The notes: a model not told the origin generated them from the letters alone. Positions 17,728 through 27,592 are shown, counted from the first letter of the stretch. The stretch is DNA of 64,000 nucleotides from Trichococcus sp. K1Tr (GCF_028309625.1 NZ_JAQMHR010000002.1:186001-250000), one strand, 5' to 3'. Numbers and translations are program-made.

Positions 17728-17828
17728 GAATCGGAATTAATCGGAATGAAAACAATAAAAATGCATGAAAACAATCATGTTTCCGGTATAATCTTATTTA
17801 AATGAAAAGAATGAAAGGCGGTGGAAGC

Positions 17829-18329
17829 ATGATCAGAAAAGCAACGCCAGCGGATCTGCCCGCAATCATGGAAATCATCAATGAGGCGAAAGTCACGCTA
17901 AAGGCGTCCGGCATCGATCAATGGCAAAAAGGGTATCCGAATGAAGCGGTCATTCTTCAGGATATCAATGGAGGATACAGCTATGTATACCTGCGGGATG
18001 GCGTTCCAGGGGCAACTTTTGCGTTTTTTTACGGTGAGGACCCTACCTATAAAGTCATCACCGAGGGACAATGGCTGACGGATAACCCTTACAGTGTCAT
18101 CCATCGCATCACGATCAAAGACGCATTCCGTGGCCAGGGCGTTCTTGGGGAAATCGTCGAATGGGCTGCGGATGAATCTCGTAAAAAAGGCTATTCCAGC
18201 ATGCGCATCGATACGCATCCGGACAACAAAAGCATGCAGCGTGCCTTGCAGAAATCCGGGTATGCGTACTGCGGCCACATCCTGACGAGCATCAGCGATA
18301 TGCGTTGGGCATATGAAAAAGTTCTCTAA
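17829..18329 (+). CDS. GNAT-family N-acetyltransferase
   Basis: 166 residues with the GNAT fold. The acetyl-CoA pyrophosphate loop is RGQGVLGEIVEWA (about 104-116), preceded by strand IHRITIKDAF and followed by MRIDTHPDNKSMQRALQKSGY. The acceptor cannot be predicted. The start ATG follows AAAGGCGGTGG. It is followed by a second, unrelated-looking GNAT gene. Confidence 0.88.
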   Translation: MIRKATPADLPAIMEIINEAKVTLKASGIDQWQKGYPNEAVILQDINGGYSYVYLRDGVPGATFAFFYGEDPTYKVITEGQWLTDNPYSVIHRITIKDAFRGQGVLGEIVEWAADESRKKGYSSMRIDTHPDNKSMQRALQKSGYAYCGHILTSISDMRWAYEKVL

Positions 18330-18342
18330 AATAATTGTGGAT

Positions 18343-18390
18343 ATGCGAAAAGGATTGCGCCCGGACCTAGCGGTGCAATCCTTTTCGCAT
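18343..18390. repeat. Perfect 16-bp inverted repeat
   Basis: ATGCGAAAAGGATTGC (18343-18358) and its exact complement (18375-18390) with a 16-nt loop, in the gap between the two acetyltransferase genes. There is no T-tract after it, so it is not a classical terminator for the plus strand; it may be an mRNA-stabilising hairpin. Confidence 0.7.
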
Positions 18391-18435
18391 GGAATCAAGT
18401 ATCTGATCGATAAAACTGAAGGAGTGAAGCAAAGG

Positions 18436-18969
18436 ATGAACCTGCAACTAAAAAATTTACCGTTGAACGAGGAACTGATCCAGACAGTACTCCGTTGGGA
18501 AAATAACCCAGCTATTTCACCGTTCATCACCCCGCACTATGATGAAGAAAGCGAATTGCCTTTGGTGACGGTAGAGGGTGTCCACGAGAGCCTGTCCAAT
18601 CCGGATAAGCGCAATTATTTCATTTGCGTGGATGACAAGCCGGTAGGGATTGCATCGATCATCCGCGACTTTCCTGCCCTGTTGAAGAATGACGGAAAAA
18701 CAGCTTGGCTTGGCATCTATATCGGCGATCCGGATTGGCGCAGCAAGGGTATCGGTAAAACGGTCATGGCCCTGTACGAAGAGGAATGCCGGAGTCTCGG
18801 CTATCAGCGGATAGAACTGGGAGTCTTTTCCCACAATGCCGGCGCAATCAGATTGTACGAAAGATTCGGCTTCACACAAATAGGCGTCATCCCTCACTTC
18901 ACCTATTCCCAAGGTGAATGGCGCGACGATATCCGGATGGATAAAATCATCCTTCCCAATTTAGGGTAA
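18436..18969 (+). CDS. GNAT-family N-acetyltransferase
   Basis: 177 residues. The strand WLGIYIGDPDWRSKGIGKTVMALYEEEC contains the R-S-K-G-I-G acetyl-CoA loop, followed by RIELGVFSHNAGAIRLYERFGF, typical of RimJ/L-like and other GNAT proteins. Substrate unknown. The frame is open from 18313, through the inverted repeat, but ATG 18436 with AAAGG and GGAG upstream matches the domain start. Confidence 0.88.
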   Translation: MNLQLKNLPLNEELIQTVLRWENNPAISPFITPHYDEESELPLVTVEGVHESLSNPDKRNYFICVDDKPVGIASIIRDFPALLKNDGKTAWLGIYIGDPDWRSKGIGKTVMALYEEECRSLGYQRIELGVFSHNAGAIRLYERFGFTQIGVIPHFTYSQGEWRDDIRMDKIILPNLG

Positions 18970-19009
18970 AAACCATGCGGAAATCTTTTGAAAGGAGGAA
19001 AAACAACGG

Positions 19010-20131
19010 ATGAAAAAAGGATTGTTGTTTAGGAAAAAAGCGATGTTATTGACCTTGTTTGCGGCGTTGTTGGGGATGCTGACGATGTTCAGCTACCATA
19101 ACTACGCGTGGTACGAAGAACCAATCGCCAAAATCATTGCAGCGGAAGCCGTTGGAATCGATGAAACGATCGGCGCCCATCGGGAAAGCTATCCTGTATA
19201 CAACCAAAAACTGACGGCTGTGCTGATGAACGGGGAGTCGAAAGGGACGCAGGTCGTGATAGAAAACAACTATTCCGACTCACTTGCCTATAGCCAGATG
19301 TACCGTTCAGGCGATGAAATCTTCCTTTCCCTTAGTGAGAGTTCTTCGGGTGCTGTGACAGGTAAAATTTCTGGAGAAAAGCGGGATAAATATGTTGTCC
19401 TTTTTGGATCCTTGTTCCTTTTCGTGCTTGTGGCGGTAGCGGGGAAAAAAGGCCTACTTTCCCTCGTCAGTATTGCAGGGAACATTTTGCTGTTCAGTGT
19501 CGCCCTGGACAGTTATGAGATTGCGGATAATGCACAACTATTACGGATCAGCAGTGCTGCAGTGATCGGTTGGACCATCCTGACGCTACTCTTGGTCAGC
19601 GGCAGAAACAGAAAGACTTACGCAGCAATCCTTTCCACTTTGATTGGAACATTCATGACTTTGATCATCGCCTACGGGGTCATTGCCTTGACGAACGGGC
19701 AGGGCCTGCGCTATGAGGAAATGCAGTTTGTGACGCATTATCCGCGGCGCATCTTCCTGTCGAGCATTCTGATCGGCTCGTTGGGTGCGGTTATGGATGT
19801 CGCCATCACGATGACCGCGGCCATCCAGGAACTGTACGAAAAAGACCCCGCGATATCCGCCAGAGCCTTATTCCAGTCCGGACGCGAAATCGGCAAGGAC
19901 ATCATGGGGACGATGGCGAATGTGCTGCTTTTTGCCTATGTCAGCGGAGCCATTCCGACACTCGTTTTTTATCTGGAGAACGGCTCCGATGTTTTCCACA
20001 CCTTTTCGATGCAATTATCTTTGGAAATCACCCGAGCCTTGGCGGGCAGTATCGGTATCGTTTCGACGGTGCCGTTGGCAATGTTCACAGCAGTCCGTCT
20101 GATTCCCAAGAAAGCGGGTGATCGCCGATGA
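19010..20131 (+). CDS. YibE/F-family membrane protein (first of a pair)
   Basis: 373 residues: an N-terminal TM helix, a short extracytoplasmic domain (about 40-125) and about six to seven TM helices. The YibE/F signature region GSLGAVMDVAITMTAAIQEL and GREIGKDIMGTMANVLLFAY are present. The function is unknown; these proteins are often proposed as transport or exopolysaccharide accessory components. GGAGG precedes the ATG. It overlaps the next gene by 4 bp (ATGA), so the two are co-translated. Confidence 0.85.
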   Translation: MKKGLLFRKKAMLLTLFAALLGMLTMFSYHNYAWYEEPIAKIIAAEAVGIDETIGAHRESYPVYNQKLTAVLMNGESKGTQVVIENNYSDSLAYSQMYRSGDEIFLSLSESSSGAVTGKISGEKRDKYVVLFGSLFLFVLVAVAGKKGLLSLVSIAGNILLFSVALDSYEIADNAQLLRISSAAVIGWTILTLLLVSGRNRKTYAAILSTLIGTFMTLIIAYGVIALTNGQGLRYEEMQFVTHYPRRIFLSSILIGSLGAVMDVAITMTAAIQELYEKDPAISARALFQSGREIGKDIMGTMANVLLFAYVSGAIPTLVFYLENGSDVFHTFSMQLSLEITRALAGSIGIVSTVPLAMFTAVRLIPKKAGDRR

Positions 20132-20892
20132 GCGTGCAGCTGGTATTGGCGCTGTTGCTTTTGCTGCTGATGGGTGCAGTGGGCGGCAGACGAGGGATTT
20201 CTTCGTTCCTGTCGCTGTTTTTCAATTTTGCCGTCCTCTATGTATTGGTGCTGCTGTTGATCAATGGCTTTCCTGCTCTTTTTGTGACCCTGCTGGCTTG
20301 TTCAGTGGTCGGCTACATCAATTTGTTTTACATAAACGGCGTGAACGTCAAGACCAAGGCGGCTTTTATCGCCACAATCGTCACAACTTTTTTCCTGCTG
20401 GTGTTGATCGTTTTGGTGCATCGGTTTGCGATGATACAGGGCTTCGGTCCCGAGGAAGTGGAGGAGTACACCACGCTTTCCTTTTTTGTGAATGTGGATT
20501 TCGTCCAAATCGGTATTTGCACGATGATAACAGGAACGATAGCGGCCATCACGGATACGGCCATCTCCATTTCATCCTCGTTGCATGAAGTCCATCACCG
20601 CAACCCGCAGTTGGGTGAAAAGGAATTGTTCCGGTCAGGGATGACGATAGGCAAGGACATCATCGGAACGACGACGAATACGCTGTATTTTTCATTCATC
20701 GGCGGTTACCTCGCGCTTTTCCTCTGGTTCAGGGATCTGTCCTATTCTTTTGGGGAGGCGTTGAACGCAAAAGTGCTTGTCTCGGAAGTCCTTTCCATGT
20801 TCGTCATCGGCATCGGAGTGACCGGAATCATCCCGCTCACCGCTTGGATCACGGCGCGCATGCTGTTGAAGGGGGAAAAGGCAGACGAATGA
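20128..20892 (+). CDS. YibE/F-family membrane protein (second of a pair)
   Basis: 254 residues, polytopic, lacking the extracytoplasmic domain of its partner but sharing its core. IAAITDTAISISSSLHEVHHRNP and GMTIGKDIIGTTTNTLYFSFIGG correspond to the signature segments of the upstream protein. The pair probably forms a heteromeric complex. Start ATG overlaps the previous stop codon. Confidence 0.85.
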   Translation: MSVQLVLALLLLLLMGAVGGRRGISSFLSLFFNFAVLYVLVLLLINGFPALFVTLLACSVVGYINLFYINGVNVKTKAAFIATIVTTFFLLVLIVLVHRFAMIQGFGPEEVEEYTTLSFFVNVDFVQIGICTMITGTIAAITDTAISISSSLHEVHHRNPQLGEKELFRSGMTIGKDIIGTTTNTLYFSFIGGYLALFLWFRDLSYSFGEALNAKVLVSEVLSMFVIGIGVTGIIPLTAWITARMLLKGEKADE

Positions 20893-20954
20893 TTCTATTG
20901 CAGGTGATCAGTGTTTTTCCGCTGAACAAAATGCTCCGTACCTGAAAATACGTA

Positions 20955-20982
20955 TTGCCAATCAAAAAAAATACTCTATAAT
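20955..20982 (+). promoter_or_regulatory. Promoter of the DUF1846 gene
   Basis: TTGCCA (20955-20960), 16-bp A-rich spacer, TATAAT (20977-20982); 117 bp ahead of the ATG at 21099. Confidence 0.7.
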
Positions 20983-21098
20983 TGTTAGAGTTGAAATCAA
21001 AGCGTTACGGATGAGTCAGCTGAAGTATTTTTGCAGCCGGAAAGAGGCGCGTAACGGCAAGTATACAGATACACCATTCAGATATTGGAGGAAAACAG

Positions 21099-22607
21099 AT
21101 GAAGAAAATCGGCTTTGATCCGCAGAAATACATTGAAGAACAATCGAAATATATCCTGGAACGGGTAAACAATTATGATAAATTGTATCTTGAGTTCGGA
21201 GGGAAACTGATCGGCGATAAGCATGCGAAACGCGTATTGCCGGGATTCGATGAGGATGCCAAGATCAAATTGTTGCAGAAATTGAAGGACCAAGCGGAGA
21301 TACTGATCTGTGTCTATGCAGGCGATATCGAACGCAATAAAATCCGCGGCGACTACGGCATTACTTATGATATGGATGTCTTTCGCCTGATCGATGAGCT
21401 GAGGGAATACGGATTGGCCGTCAACAGTGTCGTCATCACGCGCTACAACGGACAGCCGGCCACTAAAGTGTTCATCAACAAACTCGAAAAACGCGACATC
21501 AAAGTCTACACCCATAGCGCCATCGAAGGTTATCCTTCAAACATCGAAACGATCGTCAGCGAAGAAGGCTTCGGACAGAACACCTACATTCCGACGACCA
21601 AACCGATCGTTGTCGTGACCGCTCCAGGCCCCGGCAGCGGCAAGTTGGCGACCTGCCTGAACCAGCTGTACCACGAACGCCGTCAAGGGCGCGCGGCCGG
21701 CTATTCCAAGTTCGAGACATTCCCGGTATGGAATGTCCCTTTGAAGCACCCGTTGAACATCGCCTATGAAGCCGCAACGGTCGATCTGAAGGATGTCAAC
21801 ATGATGGACAACTATCACTTTGAGACCTACAACGAAGTGGCCGTCAACTACAACCGCGATCTGGAGACTTTCCCGGTCATCAAACGGATCATCGAGCGCA
21901 TCACCGGCAAGGAGTCCGTCTACCAATCACCGACTGACATGGGCGTCAATCGGGTCGGCTTCGGCATCACCGACGACGAAGCGATCCGGGAAGCGTCGAA
22001 GCAGGAAATCATCCGCCGCAGCTTCGACACGGAATGCGACTACAAGAAAGGCCTGAGCGATGAAGAGACGCGCAACCATATGCGCTTAATCATGGAAGAG
22101 GTCGAATTGAAGCAGGAAGACCGGGCTCCCGTGAAGCCTGCCCGCGAATATGCGAAGCGTTTGATGAAACGCGCGGTCGACAACGAAATCCCTGCGGTCA
22201 TCGCCTTCGAATTGAACGACGGACGGATCATCACCGGCAGAACTTCCGATCTGATGGATGCCTGTTCTTCCGCCATCTTGAACGCAATCAAGGCCTTGGC
22301 GAACATTTCCGACGACATACTGTTGCTGTCCCCGGTCATTCTGGAGCCAATCAAAAAGCTGAAGAGCGACGGCTTGCATAAGCGCATCCCGACCTTGACC
22401 GCGAATGAGATTCTGATCGCTTTGTCCATTTCAGCGGTCACCAATCCGACTGCCCAGCTGGCTTACGATAAACTTTCCGAGCTGAAGGATGTGCAGGCAC
22501 ACTCAACTGTCATCCTGAACAAAGACGATGATCAGATCCTACGGAATCTTGGCCTCGACATCACTTGTGACCCAGTATACCCGTCCGAAAATCTTTACTA
22601 CGTTTAA
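21099..22607 (+). CDS. DUF1846 family protein
   Basis: 502-residue soluble protein matching the conserved DUF1846 family of Firmicutes from its first residues ([18 protein letters not shown]). Recognisable are the [20 protein letters not shown] segment, which looks like a phosphate-binding loop (G-P-G-S-G-K), and [14 protein letters not shown]. It may bind a nucleotide, but no activity is established that I can name. Full length, GGAGG before the start codon, its own promoter and terminator, so it is monocistronic. Confidence 0.85.
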   Translation: MKKIGFDPQKYIEEQSKYILERVNNYDKLYLEFGGKLIGDKHAKRVLPGFDEDAKIKLLQKLKDQAEILICVYAGDIERNKIRGDYGITYDMDVFRLIDELREYGLAVNSVVITRYNGQPATKVFINKLEKRDIKVYTHSAIEGYPSNIETIVSEEGFGQNTYIPTTKPIVVVTAPGPGSGKLATCLNQLYHERRQGRAAGYSKFETFPVWNVPLKHPLNIAYEAATVDLKDVNMMDNYHFETYNEVAVNYNRDLETFPVIKRIIERITGKESVYQSPTDMGVNRVGFGITDDEAIREASKQEIIRRSFDTECDYKKGLSDEETRNHMRLIMEEVELKQEDRAPVKPAREYAKRLMKRAVDNEIPAVIAFELNDGRIITGRTSDLMDACSSAILNAIKALANISDDILLLSPVILEPIKKLKSDGLHKRIPTLTANEILIALSISAVTNPTAQLAYDKLSELKDVQAHSTVILNKDDDQILRNLGLDITCDPVYPSENLYYV

Positions 22608-22614
22608 TATGTGT

Positions 22615-22659
22615 GGCTATCCGCTCCCTGTCTGTTTCGGGAACGGATAGTCTTTTTTT
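22615..22659 (+). terminator. Intrinsic terminator
   Basis: GGCTATCCGCTCCC pairs with GGGAACGGATAGTC around a short loop and is followed by TTTTTTT. It ends the DUF1846 transcript; the Lrp gene converges from the other side. Confidence 0.85.
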
Positions 22660-22671
22660 CACGATTGATTG

Positions 22672-23112
22672 TTATTGGTCCTCAAAATGGATGCCCCTTG
22701 GACCTACCGATGTGGAGAAAACAATCTGGGTGTAGGTCTTGCCGAACTGCTGCAGTTCCCCGATGAAAGTATCCAGTTCATTCGTCGTCGGAAAGGCGAC
22801 CTTGAGGAGCATCGAGAATTCTCCGGTCACGCAGTTGCATTCCAGCACATTCGGAATGCTGTCCACAAAAGGATAAAACACCGGCTTTTGCTTAGGATCG
22901 ACCTCCAGATTGATGAACGCTTTGATATTGTAGCCCAGCGTCTGCAGGTTCACATGTGCGCCGTAATCTGTGATGATGCCGTTCCTTTCCAGTTGGGCGA
23001 TCCTTGCGGAAATCGCCGGCGAGGACAGAAAGGTGGCCTCGCCGATTTCCTTCAGGGAAGCCCGCGCATTTGTCTGCAGAATGTTCAAAATTTGCTTATC
23101 GATTTTATCCAT
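22672..23112 (-). CDS. Lrp/AsnC-family transcriptional regulator
   Basis: 146 residues. The N-terminal helix-turn-helix (DKIDKQILNILQTNARASLKEIGEATFLSSPAISARIAQLERNGII) and C-terminal RAM ligand-binding domain (about 65-146) give the standard Lrp/AsnC length. It likely senses an amino acid. It is divergent from the aspartase gene 250 bp away, making aspA a plausible target. The start ATG is preceded by AAGGAAGG. Confidence 0.92.
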   Translation of the reverse strand: MDKIDKQILNILQTNARASLKEIGEATFLSSPAISARIAQLERNGIITDYGAHVNLQTLGYNIKAFINLEVDPKQKPVFYPFVDSIPNVLECNCVTGEFSMLLKVAFPTTNELDTFIGELQQFGKTYTQIVFSTSVGPRGIHFEDQ

Positions 23113-23364
23113 TGGAGGTTCCTTCCTTTGTTCTTGTTGGCTTTGTATTCTTAAGATTCTATCTCAGACCTATCAAGTGAAGCAAACGAATGCTGACATG
23201 ACTTAAGAAAATAAAGTTACATCGGAAATAGCGTGTGATTCTTCTGTGAAAATGTCGAATATGCAGGTTTTGTTCGCAACTTCCTTTGAGCTGTTTCATT
23301 CAGTTTGCAGGGGTGGTATTGTTTGGACTATGAATTACAGAAAAATTTCAGGGGGCAAACAGAG

Positions 23365-24780
23365 ATGAACATGAGAATTGAAGCAGACTCGATCGGAACG
23401 TTAGCAGTACCCACAGAAGCGTATTATGGTGTGCAATCGTCGCGTGCAAAGGAAAATTTCTCCATAACGGGCACGAAATTGCATCCGGAATTGATCAGCA
23501 ATCTCGCGCGGATAAAGAAAGCCGCAGCTGTTGTGAACGCTCAGTCGGGTGATCTGGCAGTCGGGAAAAAGGATGCGATTGTCCAAGCCTGCGACGAGAT
23601 TGTGGCGGGATATTTTCATGAAGCTTTCATCGTGGATGCCATCCAGGGCGGTGCCGGGACTTCGGCCAATATGAACGCCAACGAAGTCATCGCCAATCGC
23701 GCCATCGAAATTTTGGGCGGGAGAAAGGGCGACTACCGCATCGTTCATCCGAATGATGATGTGAATCTCTGCCAGTCCACCAACGATGTCTTCCCGACAG
23801 CTGGGAAAATGACCGTCCTTCAATTGCTTCCGGAACTGATTGCCGAACTGGAAAAGCTGGAGCGGGCATTGGGCGAGAAGGCCCAAGAGTTTGCCGGGGT
23901 CATCAAGATGGGGCGTACGCAAATGCAGGATGCGGTCCCGACTACTTTAGGGCGGACCTTCCAGGCTTATCAATCATTTGTCAAAAGGGATATCCGCCAC
24001 CTCTTGGGCGCCGCGGAAGAGATGAAGAGCCTCAATCTCGGCGGGACTGCTATCGGCAATGCCATCAATGCGACGCCGGAATACTTGGAAAACATAACCG
24101 CTTTTGTGAGCGCGGAAGTAGGGTTCGATTTCACGCAGGCGGAGGATCTTTTCGATGCGACCCAGAACGTGGACGGCTTCGTCAGGGTGTCGGCGGCCAT
24201 CAAGACGGCGGCTGTGAACTTGTCGAAGATGAGCAATGATCTGCGCTTGTTGTCGAGCGGCCCCCGAGCTGGCATCGGTGAAATCAATTTGCCTGCCATG
24301 CAAAACGGCTCTTCGATCATGCCGGGGAAAGTGAATCCGGTGATACCCGAAGTCGTTTCGCAAGTCGCTTTCCGCGTCATCGGAAACGATCTGACCATCA
24401 CCATGGCTGCCGAATCCGGGCAGTTGGAGCTGAATGCCTTCGAGCCGATCATTTTCCATTCATTGTTTGAATCGATCGATTGCTTGGCGCACGCGGTCGC
24501 TACGCTGACTGTCAACTGCATCCAAGGCATCCAAGCCAATGAGATGGTCTGCTACAAACAGGTGGAAGAGAGCGCCGGCATCGCGACTGCCCTCTGCCCG
24601 ACAATCGGCTACCAAAAAGCCAGCGCGATCGCCAAAGAATCACTGAAGACAGGCAAAACCGTCAGGGAATTGGTGCTTGAAAAAGGACTGTTCTCGGTTG
24701 AGGAAACGGACAGCATCCTCGATCTGAAACGCATGGCCGGCATCCCGGCTACGTTGGTGTTGAGGGATAAAGCCATCTGA
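23365..24780 (+). CDS. aspA: Aspartate ammonia-lyase (aspartase)
   Basis: 471-residue member of the aspartase/fumarase superfamily that converts L-aspartate to fumarate and ammonium. The opening RIEADSIGTLAVPTEAYYGVQ and SAGIATAL near the C-terminus fit aspartase rather than class II fumarase. The catalytic signature is GSSIMPGKVNP, with the substrate-binding TSTND-type loop at QSTNDVFPT. ATG 23365 has AGGGGG 9 bp upstream; an in-frame upstream extension lacks an SD. It is followed by a terminator, so it is monocistronic. Confidence 0.9.
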   Translation: MNMRIEADSIGTLAVPTEAYYGVQSSRAKENFSITGTKLHPELISNLARIKKAAAVVNAQSGDLAVGKKDAIVQACDEIVAGYFHEAFIVDAIQGGAGTSANMNANEVIANRAIEILGGRKGDYRIVHPNDDVNLCQSTNDVFPTAGKMTVLQLLPELIAELEKLERALGEKAQEFAGVIKMGRTQMQDAVPTTLGRTFQAYQSFVKRDIRHLLGAAEEMKSLNLGGTAIGNAINATPEYLENITAFVSAEVGFDFTQAEDLFDATQNVDGFVRVSAAIKTAAVNLSKMSNDLRLLSSGPRAGIGEINLPAMQNGSSIMPGKVNPVIPEVVSQVAFRVIGNDLTITMAAESGQLELNAFEPIIFHSLFESIDCLAHAVATLTVNCIQGIQANEMVCYKQVEESAGIATALCPTIGYQKASAIAKESLKTGKTVRELVLEKGLFSVEETDSILDLKRMAGIPATLVLRDKAI

Positions 24781-24791
24781 ACGATAAATGA

Positions 24792-24833
24792 AAAGCAAGC
24801 ACGGGGGCAATAATCCTGGGCTTGCTTTTTTTT
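24792..24833 (+). terminator. Intrinsic terminator of aspA
   Basis: AAAGCAAGC/GCTTGCTTT stem with a G/C-containing loop, then eight T's. Confidence 0.85.
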
Positions 24834-24967
24834 GTTGAACTGGATAAGGTGCCCGATTAGCTGATGACGCCGGTTTCTGATAAATGCTTTCCGTGCTTGG
24901 AAATAGTATAATTGGGGCACATAGAAAGGCTGATTTTCAGACTGACAGAAAATGGGGAGTTGAGCGC

Positions 24968-25330
24968 ATGTTGACGAAGAGGATGAAGATTTCGATTGTT
25001 GCGGGAACTCTTTTGGGCGTAGTCTGCATAGTAGGTGCCCAGTTGCGGTCCGGATTTGAGAAGGAGGCGCTCTATCTGTTCGCCTTCTGGTATAACCGGC
25101 TATTGATGGGTGTCGTCATCGGCTTAGCAAGGGAAACGCAGGAATTGAACCGGGCATTGGGAAGGGGAGCCGTCCTGGGATTGTTGGTTTCCTTCGCTTT
25201 CTACAGTTCAACAGGATTCGAAGATGCCGTCGGTTTTGCGGCAGGCATCGTTTACGGCGTTATCATCGAATATGCTGCCTACAGGTTCGCCAACAAGAGC
25301 CGAGGCGGCAAGCATCTGAAGAGGGGCTGA
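24968..25330 (+). CDS. Small integral membrane protein, unknown
   Basis: 120 residues with about three to four TM helices (SIVAGTLLGVVCIVG near 10-25, LLMGVVIGLA, VLGLLVSFAFY, AAGIVYGVIIEYAAY). No family recognised. A TATAAT near 24907 may be its -10. It is separated by only a few base pairs from the next membrane protein gene and is probably co-transcribed with it. Confidence 0.6.
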   Translation: MLTKRMKISIVAGTLLGVVCIVGAQLRSGFEKEALYLFAFWYNRLLMGVVIGLARETQELNRALGRGAVLGLLVSFAFYSSTGFEDAVGFAAGIVYGVIIEYAAYRFANKSRGGKHLKRG

Positions 25331-25334
25331 TGAT

Positions 25335-26006
25335 TTGAAATCCAGAATCAAGGAAATTTCGGAAGAATTGAAATTGGTCATATCGGGGAAGACTGTCGAT
25401 GCTTTATTGCCTCCCCTGCTGTTTGCCGTCGTCAACGGCAGATATCAATTGACCGTCGCTAGTATTTTGGCGATTACTTTGGCTTTGCTGTTGGGAATCA
25501 TCCGGTTGGCACGGAAGCAACCGTTGCGTTATGCCGTGGGTGGTTTGGTTGGGGTTATGTTTGCCTCCGGAATCGCTTATTTCTCGAATAATGCCGCCAA
25601 TTATTATCTCCCCAAAATAGTGACCAGCGCGATGCTCGTATTGGCGGCGCTGGTGAGCATCGTGCTTGGGAAACCGATGGCCGCATTGACGAGCCATTTG
25701 ACGCGCGGATGGGATTTGGAGTGGTATTGGCGCAAGGACGTGAAACCGGCCTATCAGGAAGTGACGGTCCTTTGGTTTCTGTTTTTTCTGATGCGTTTGG
25801 CTTTGCAGGTCATTCTCTTCAGACGCGGCGATATTGTTGAGTTGGCTTGGACCAATACGCTCTTGGGGCTTCCGTTCACGATCGCAGGATTGATCCTCAG
25901 CTATCTCTACGGCATTTGGCGCCTCCACAACCTCCAAGGGCCCAGCGTGGAGGAACACCGGGAAGGAAAACCGCAACCGTGGGAAGGGCAGATACGTGGT
26001 TTTTAA
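25335..26006 (+). CDS. DUF3159-like membrane protein
   Basis: 223 residues. Hydrophobic helices near 25-60, 70-95, 100-120 and 150-200 fit a DUF3159-type integral membrane protein. Characteristic segments are LLFAVVNGRYQL and LTRGWDLEWYWRKDVKPAYQEVT. Function unknown. The start is TTG at 25335, 8 bp after GAGGGG; the preceding gene ends at 25330. It probably forms an operon with the preceding small membrane protein and perhaps the following lipoprotein. Confidence 0.65.
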   Translation: MKSRIKEISEELKLVISGKTVDALLPPLLFAVVNGRYQLTVASILAITLALLLGIIRLARKQPLRYAVGGLVGVMFASGIAYFSNNAANYYLPKIVTSAMLVLAALVSIVLGKPMAALTSHLTRGWDLEWYWRKDVKPAYQEVTVLWFLFFLMRLALQVILFRRGDIVELAWTNTLLGLPFTIAGLILSYLYGIWRLHNLQGPSVEEHREGKPQPWEGQIRGF

Positions 26007-26036
26007 TCGGAAGGATTTCGGAAAGAAGGCATTTTG

Positions 26037-26738
26037 ATGGATAAAGCGGGAACAGTCGTAGTGAAGAGCCGCCATGCCAATCGCATTCTCAAAAGATACC
26101 TGTTCTTATTGCTGAGTCTGTTGCTCTTTGGTTGTGGAACATCCAATAATGACACTACAAGTGAGACTGATCTGGAAGAACTGACCAAAATCGAAGTGAC
26201 CGAATACGAAGGACAAGATTTGTCTTCTTTGACCGATTTTCGGGAAAATTCAATCAAAGGCCCACAATATATAGACATAGATACTTACATGCTGAAGATT
26301 GACGGCTTGGTTGAGCAACCTGCTTCCTTATCCTACGATGAAGTGCTGGACAATCAGAAGTACACAAAAGTTGTGACGCTGCATTGCGTGGAGGGTTGGA
26401 GCGTCGACATCCTTTGGGAAGGCGTTCTGCTCGCGGACCTATTCGAAGGAGTTAACGTCCAGGAAAGAGCCGATACGGTCATTTTTTATTCGGAGGATGG
26501 CTACAGCACAGCCCTGCCGCTGCAGACGATCATGGACAGGCAATTGATGCTCGCCTACAAGATGAATGGGGTCGAATTGCCACCCGAAAGAGGTTTTCCG
26601 TTCCAACTGGTGGCGGAAGATAAACTGGGGTACAAATGGATCAAATGGATCACCCGCATTGAACTGTCCGACGACGCGGACTATGAAGGCTATTGGGAGC
26701 AGCGTGGCTTTGACAATAAGGCGGATGTCAAACCCTAA
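26037..26738 (+). CDS. Molybdopterin-domain (sulfite oxidase fold) lipoprotein
   Basis: 233 residues with a lipobox LFGC at about residue 33 and a single Oxidored_molyb (SUOX-fold) domain (about 75-220). The motif LHCVEGWS carries the cysteine that would ligate molybdenum, followed by ERGFPFQLVAEDKLGYKWIKWITRIEL. The enzyme would be an extracytoplasmic oxidoreductase, perhaps like the YedY family, but its electron partner (a YedZ-like heme protein) is not present here. No molybdenum-cofactor synthesis genes lie in the window. It could alternatively bind no cofactor. Confidence 0.8.
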   Translation: MDKAGTVVVKSRHANRILKRYLFLLLSLLLFGCGTSNNDTTSETDLEELTKIEVTEYEGQDLSSLTDFRENSIKGPQYIDIDTYMLKIDGLVEQPASLSYDEVLDNQKYTKVVTLHCVEGWSVDILWEGVLLADLFEGVNVQERADTVIFYSEDGYSTALPLQTIMDRQLMLAYKMNGVELPPERGFPFQLVAEDKLGYKWIKWITRIELSDDADYEGYWEQRGFDNKADVKP

Positions 26739-26757
26739 GCAGAGCGGCTGCAGTGAC

Positions 26758-26835
26758 GGTCAGGATCTGTCCACGAAGTATGATTTTTTCAAAAAACACA
26801 TGAGTGGCCGGGGCTGTTGTCCTGACCATTTTTTT
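26758..26835 (+). terminator. Probable terminator with long loop
   Basis: GGTCAGGA (26758-26765) pairs with TCCTGACC (26820-26827), followed by ATTTTTTT. The 54-nt loop is long, with a small TTTTTTC/AAAAAA hairpin inside. It probably ends the lipoprotein transcript ahead of pabA. Confidence 0.45.
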
Positions 26836-26980
26836 GTCACAAGCCAGTTTTCTCAAAACTATAGGCTGGAGTCTCAGCTTTTGGTATGATGGACCTATCT
26901 TTTTTTAGAAAACGCGCCAGGCCTTAGGCAACGCCCAAAAGAGCGAATGGCAGAAAATAATAGCATTGATGAGGAATAAT

Positions 26981-27592
26981 ATGATACTTGTAATAGATAA
27001 CTATGATTCCTTCACTTACAACCTTGTCCAATACCTGAAACAATTGGATGAGAACGTCGTGGTGAAACGGAACGATAAGATAACAATCGAAGAAATCGCG
27101 GCACTCGATCCGGTGATGATCCTGATTTCCCCGGGCCCGAAGACGCCTAATGAAGCGGGCATCAGTCTGGCTGTCGTCAGACGTTTCGCAGGAACTATCC
27201 CGATTCTGGGCATCTGTTTAGGGCATCAGACGATCGCAGGGCTGTTCGGTGCGGAAATCGTGAAGGCGAAGGAGCCTGTCCATGGGAAGGTTCACGCCAT
27301 CCAGCACACTGGGAAAGGCGTCTTCCAAGGTTTGAAAAGTCCGCTGAATGTCACAAGATACCATTCCTTGATCGTGGAAAAGGTGAGCCTTCCGGAAGCG
27401 CTGGAAGTCACAGCCTGGACAGAAGCTGGCGAAATCATGGGCTTTCTTCACCGGGAAGAGTTGATCGAGGGGGTCCAGTTCCATCCCGAGGCGATCCTGA
27501 CGGAGCACGGGCTGGATATGTTGCGCAATTTTTATGAGCGCGCCAAAAAAAAGCGGGAAGGAGCGATTTTTGATGAAAAAAAGAGCGACTGA
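26981..27592 (+). CDS. pabA: Aminodeoxychorismate synthase, glutamine amidotransferase subunit
   Basis: 203-residue class I glutamine amidotransferase: the oxyanion region ISPGPKTP, nucleophile Cys in GICLGHQ (about residue 78) and the His-Glu pair in VQFHPEAIL. It supplies ammonia to PabB for 4-amino-4-deoxychorismate. Anthranilate synthase TrpG is nearly identical in sequence. The gene order pabA-pabB-pabC and absence of trp genes decide for folate. TGAGGA before the start codon; it overlaps pabB by 20 bp. Confidence 0.9.
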   Translation: MILVIDNYDSFTYNLVQYLKQLDENVVVKRNDKITIEEIAALDPVMILISPGPKTPNEAGISLAVVRRFAGTIPILGICLGHQTIAGLFGAEIVKAKEPVHGKVHAIQHTGKGVFQGLKSPLNVTRYHSLIVEKVSLPEALEVTAWTEAGEIMGFLHREELIEGVQFHPEAILTEHGLDMLRNFYERAKKKREGAIFDEKKSD

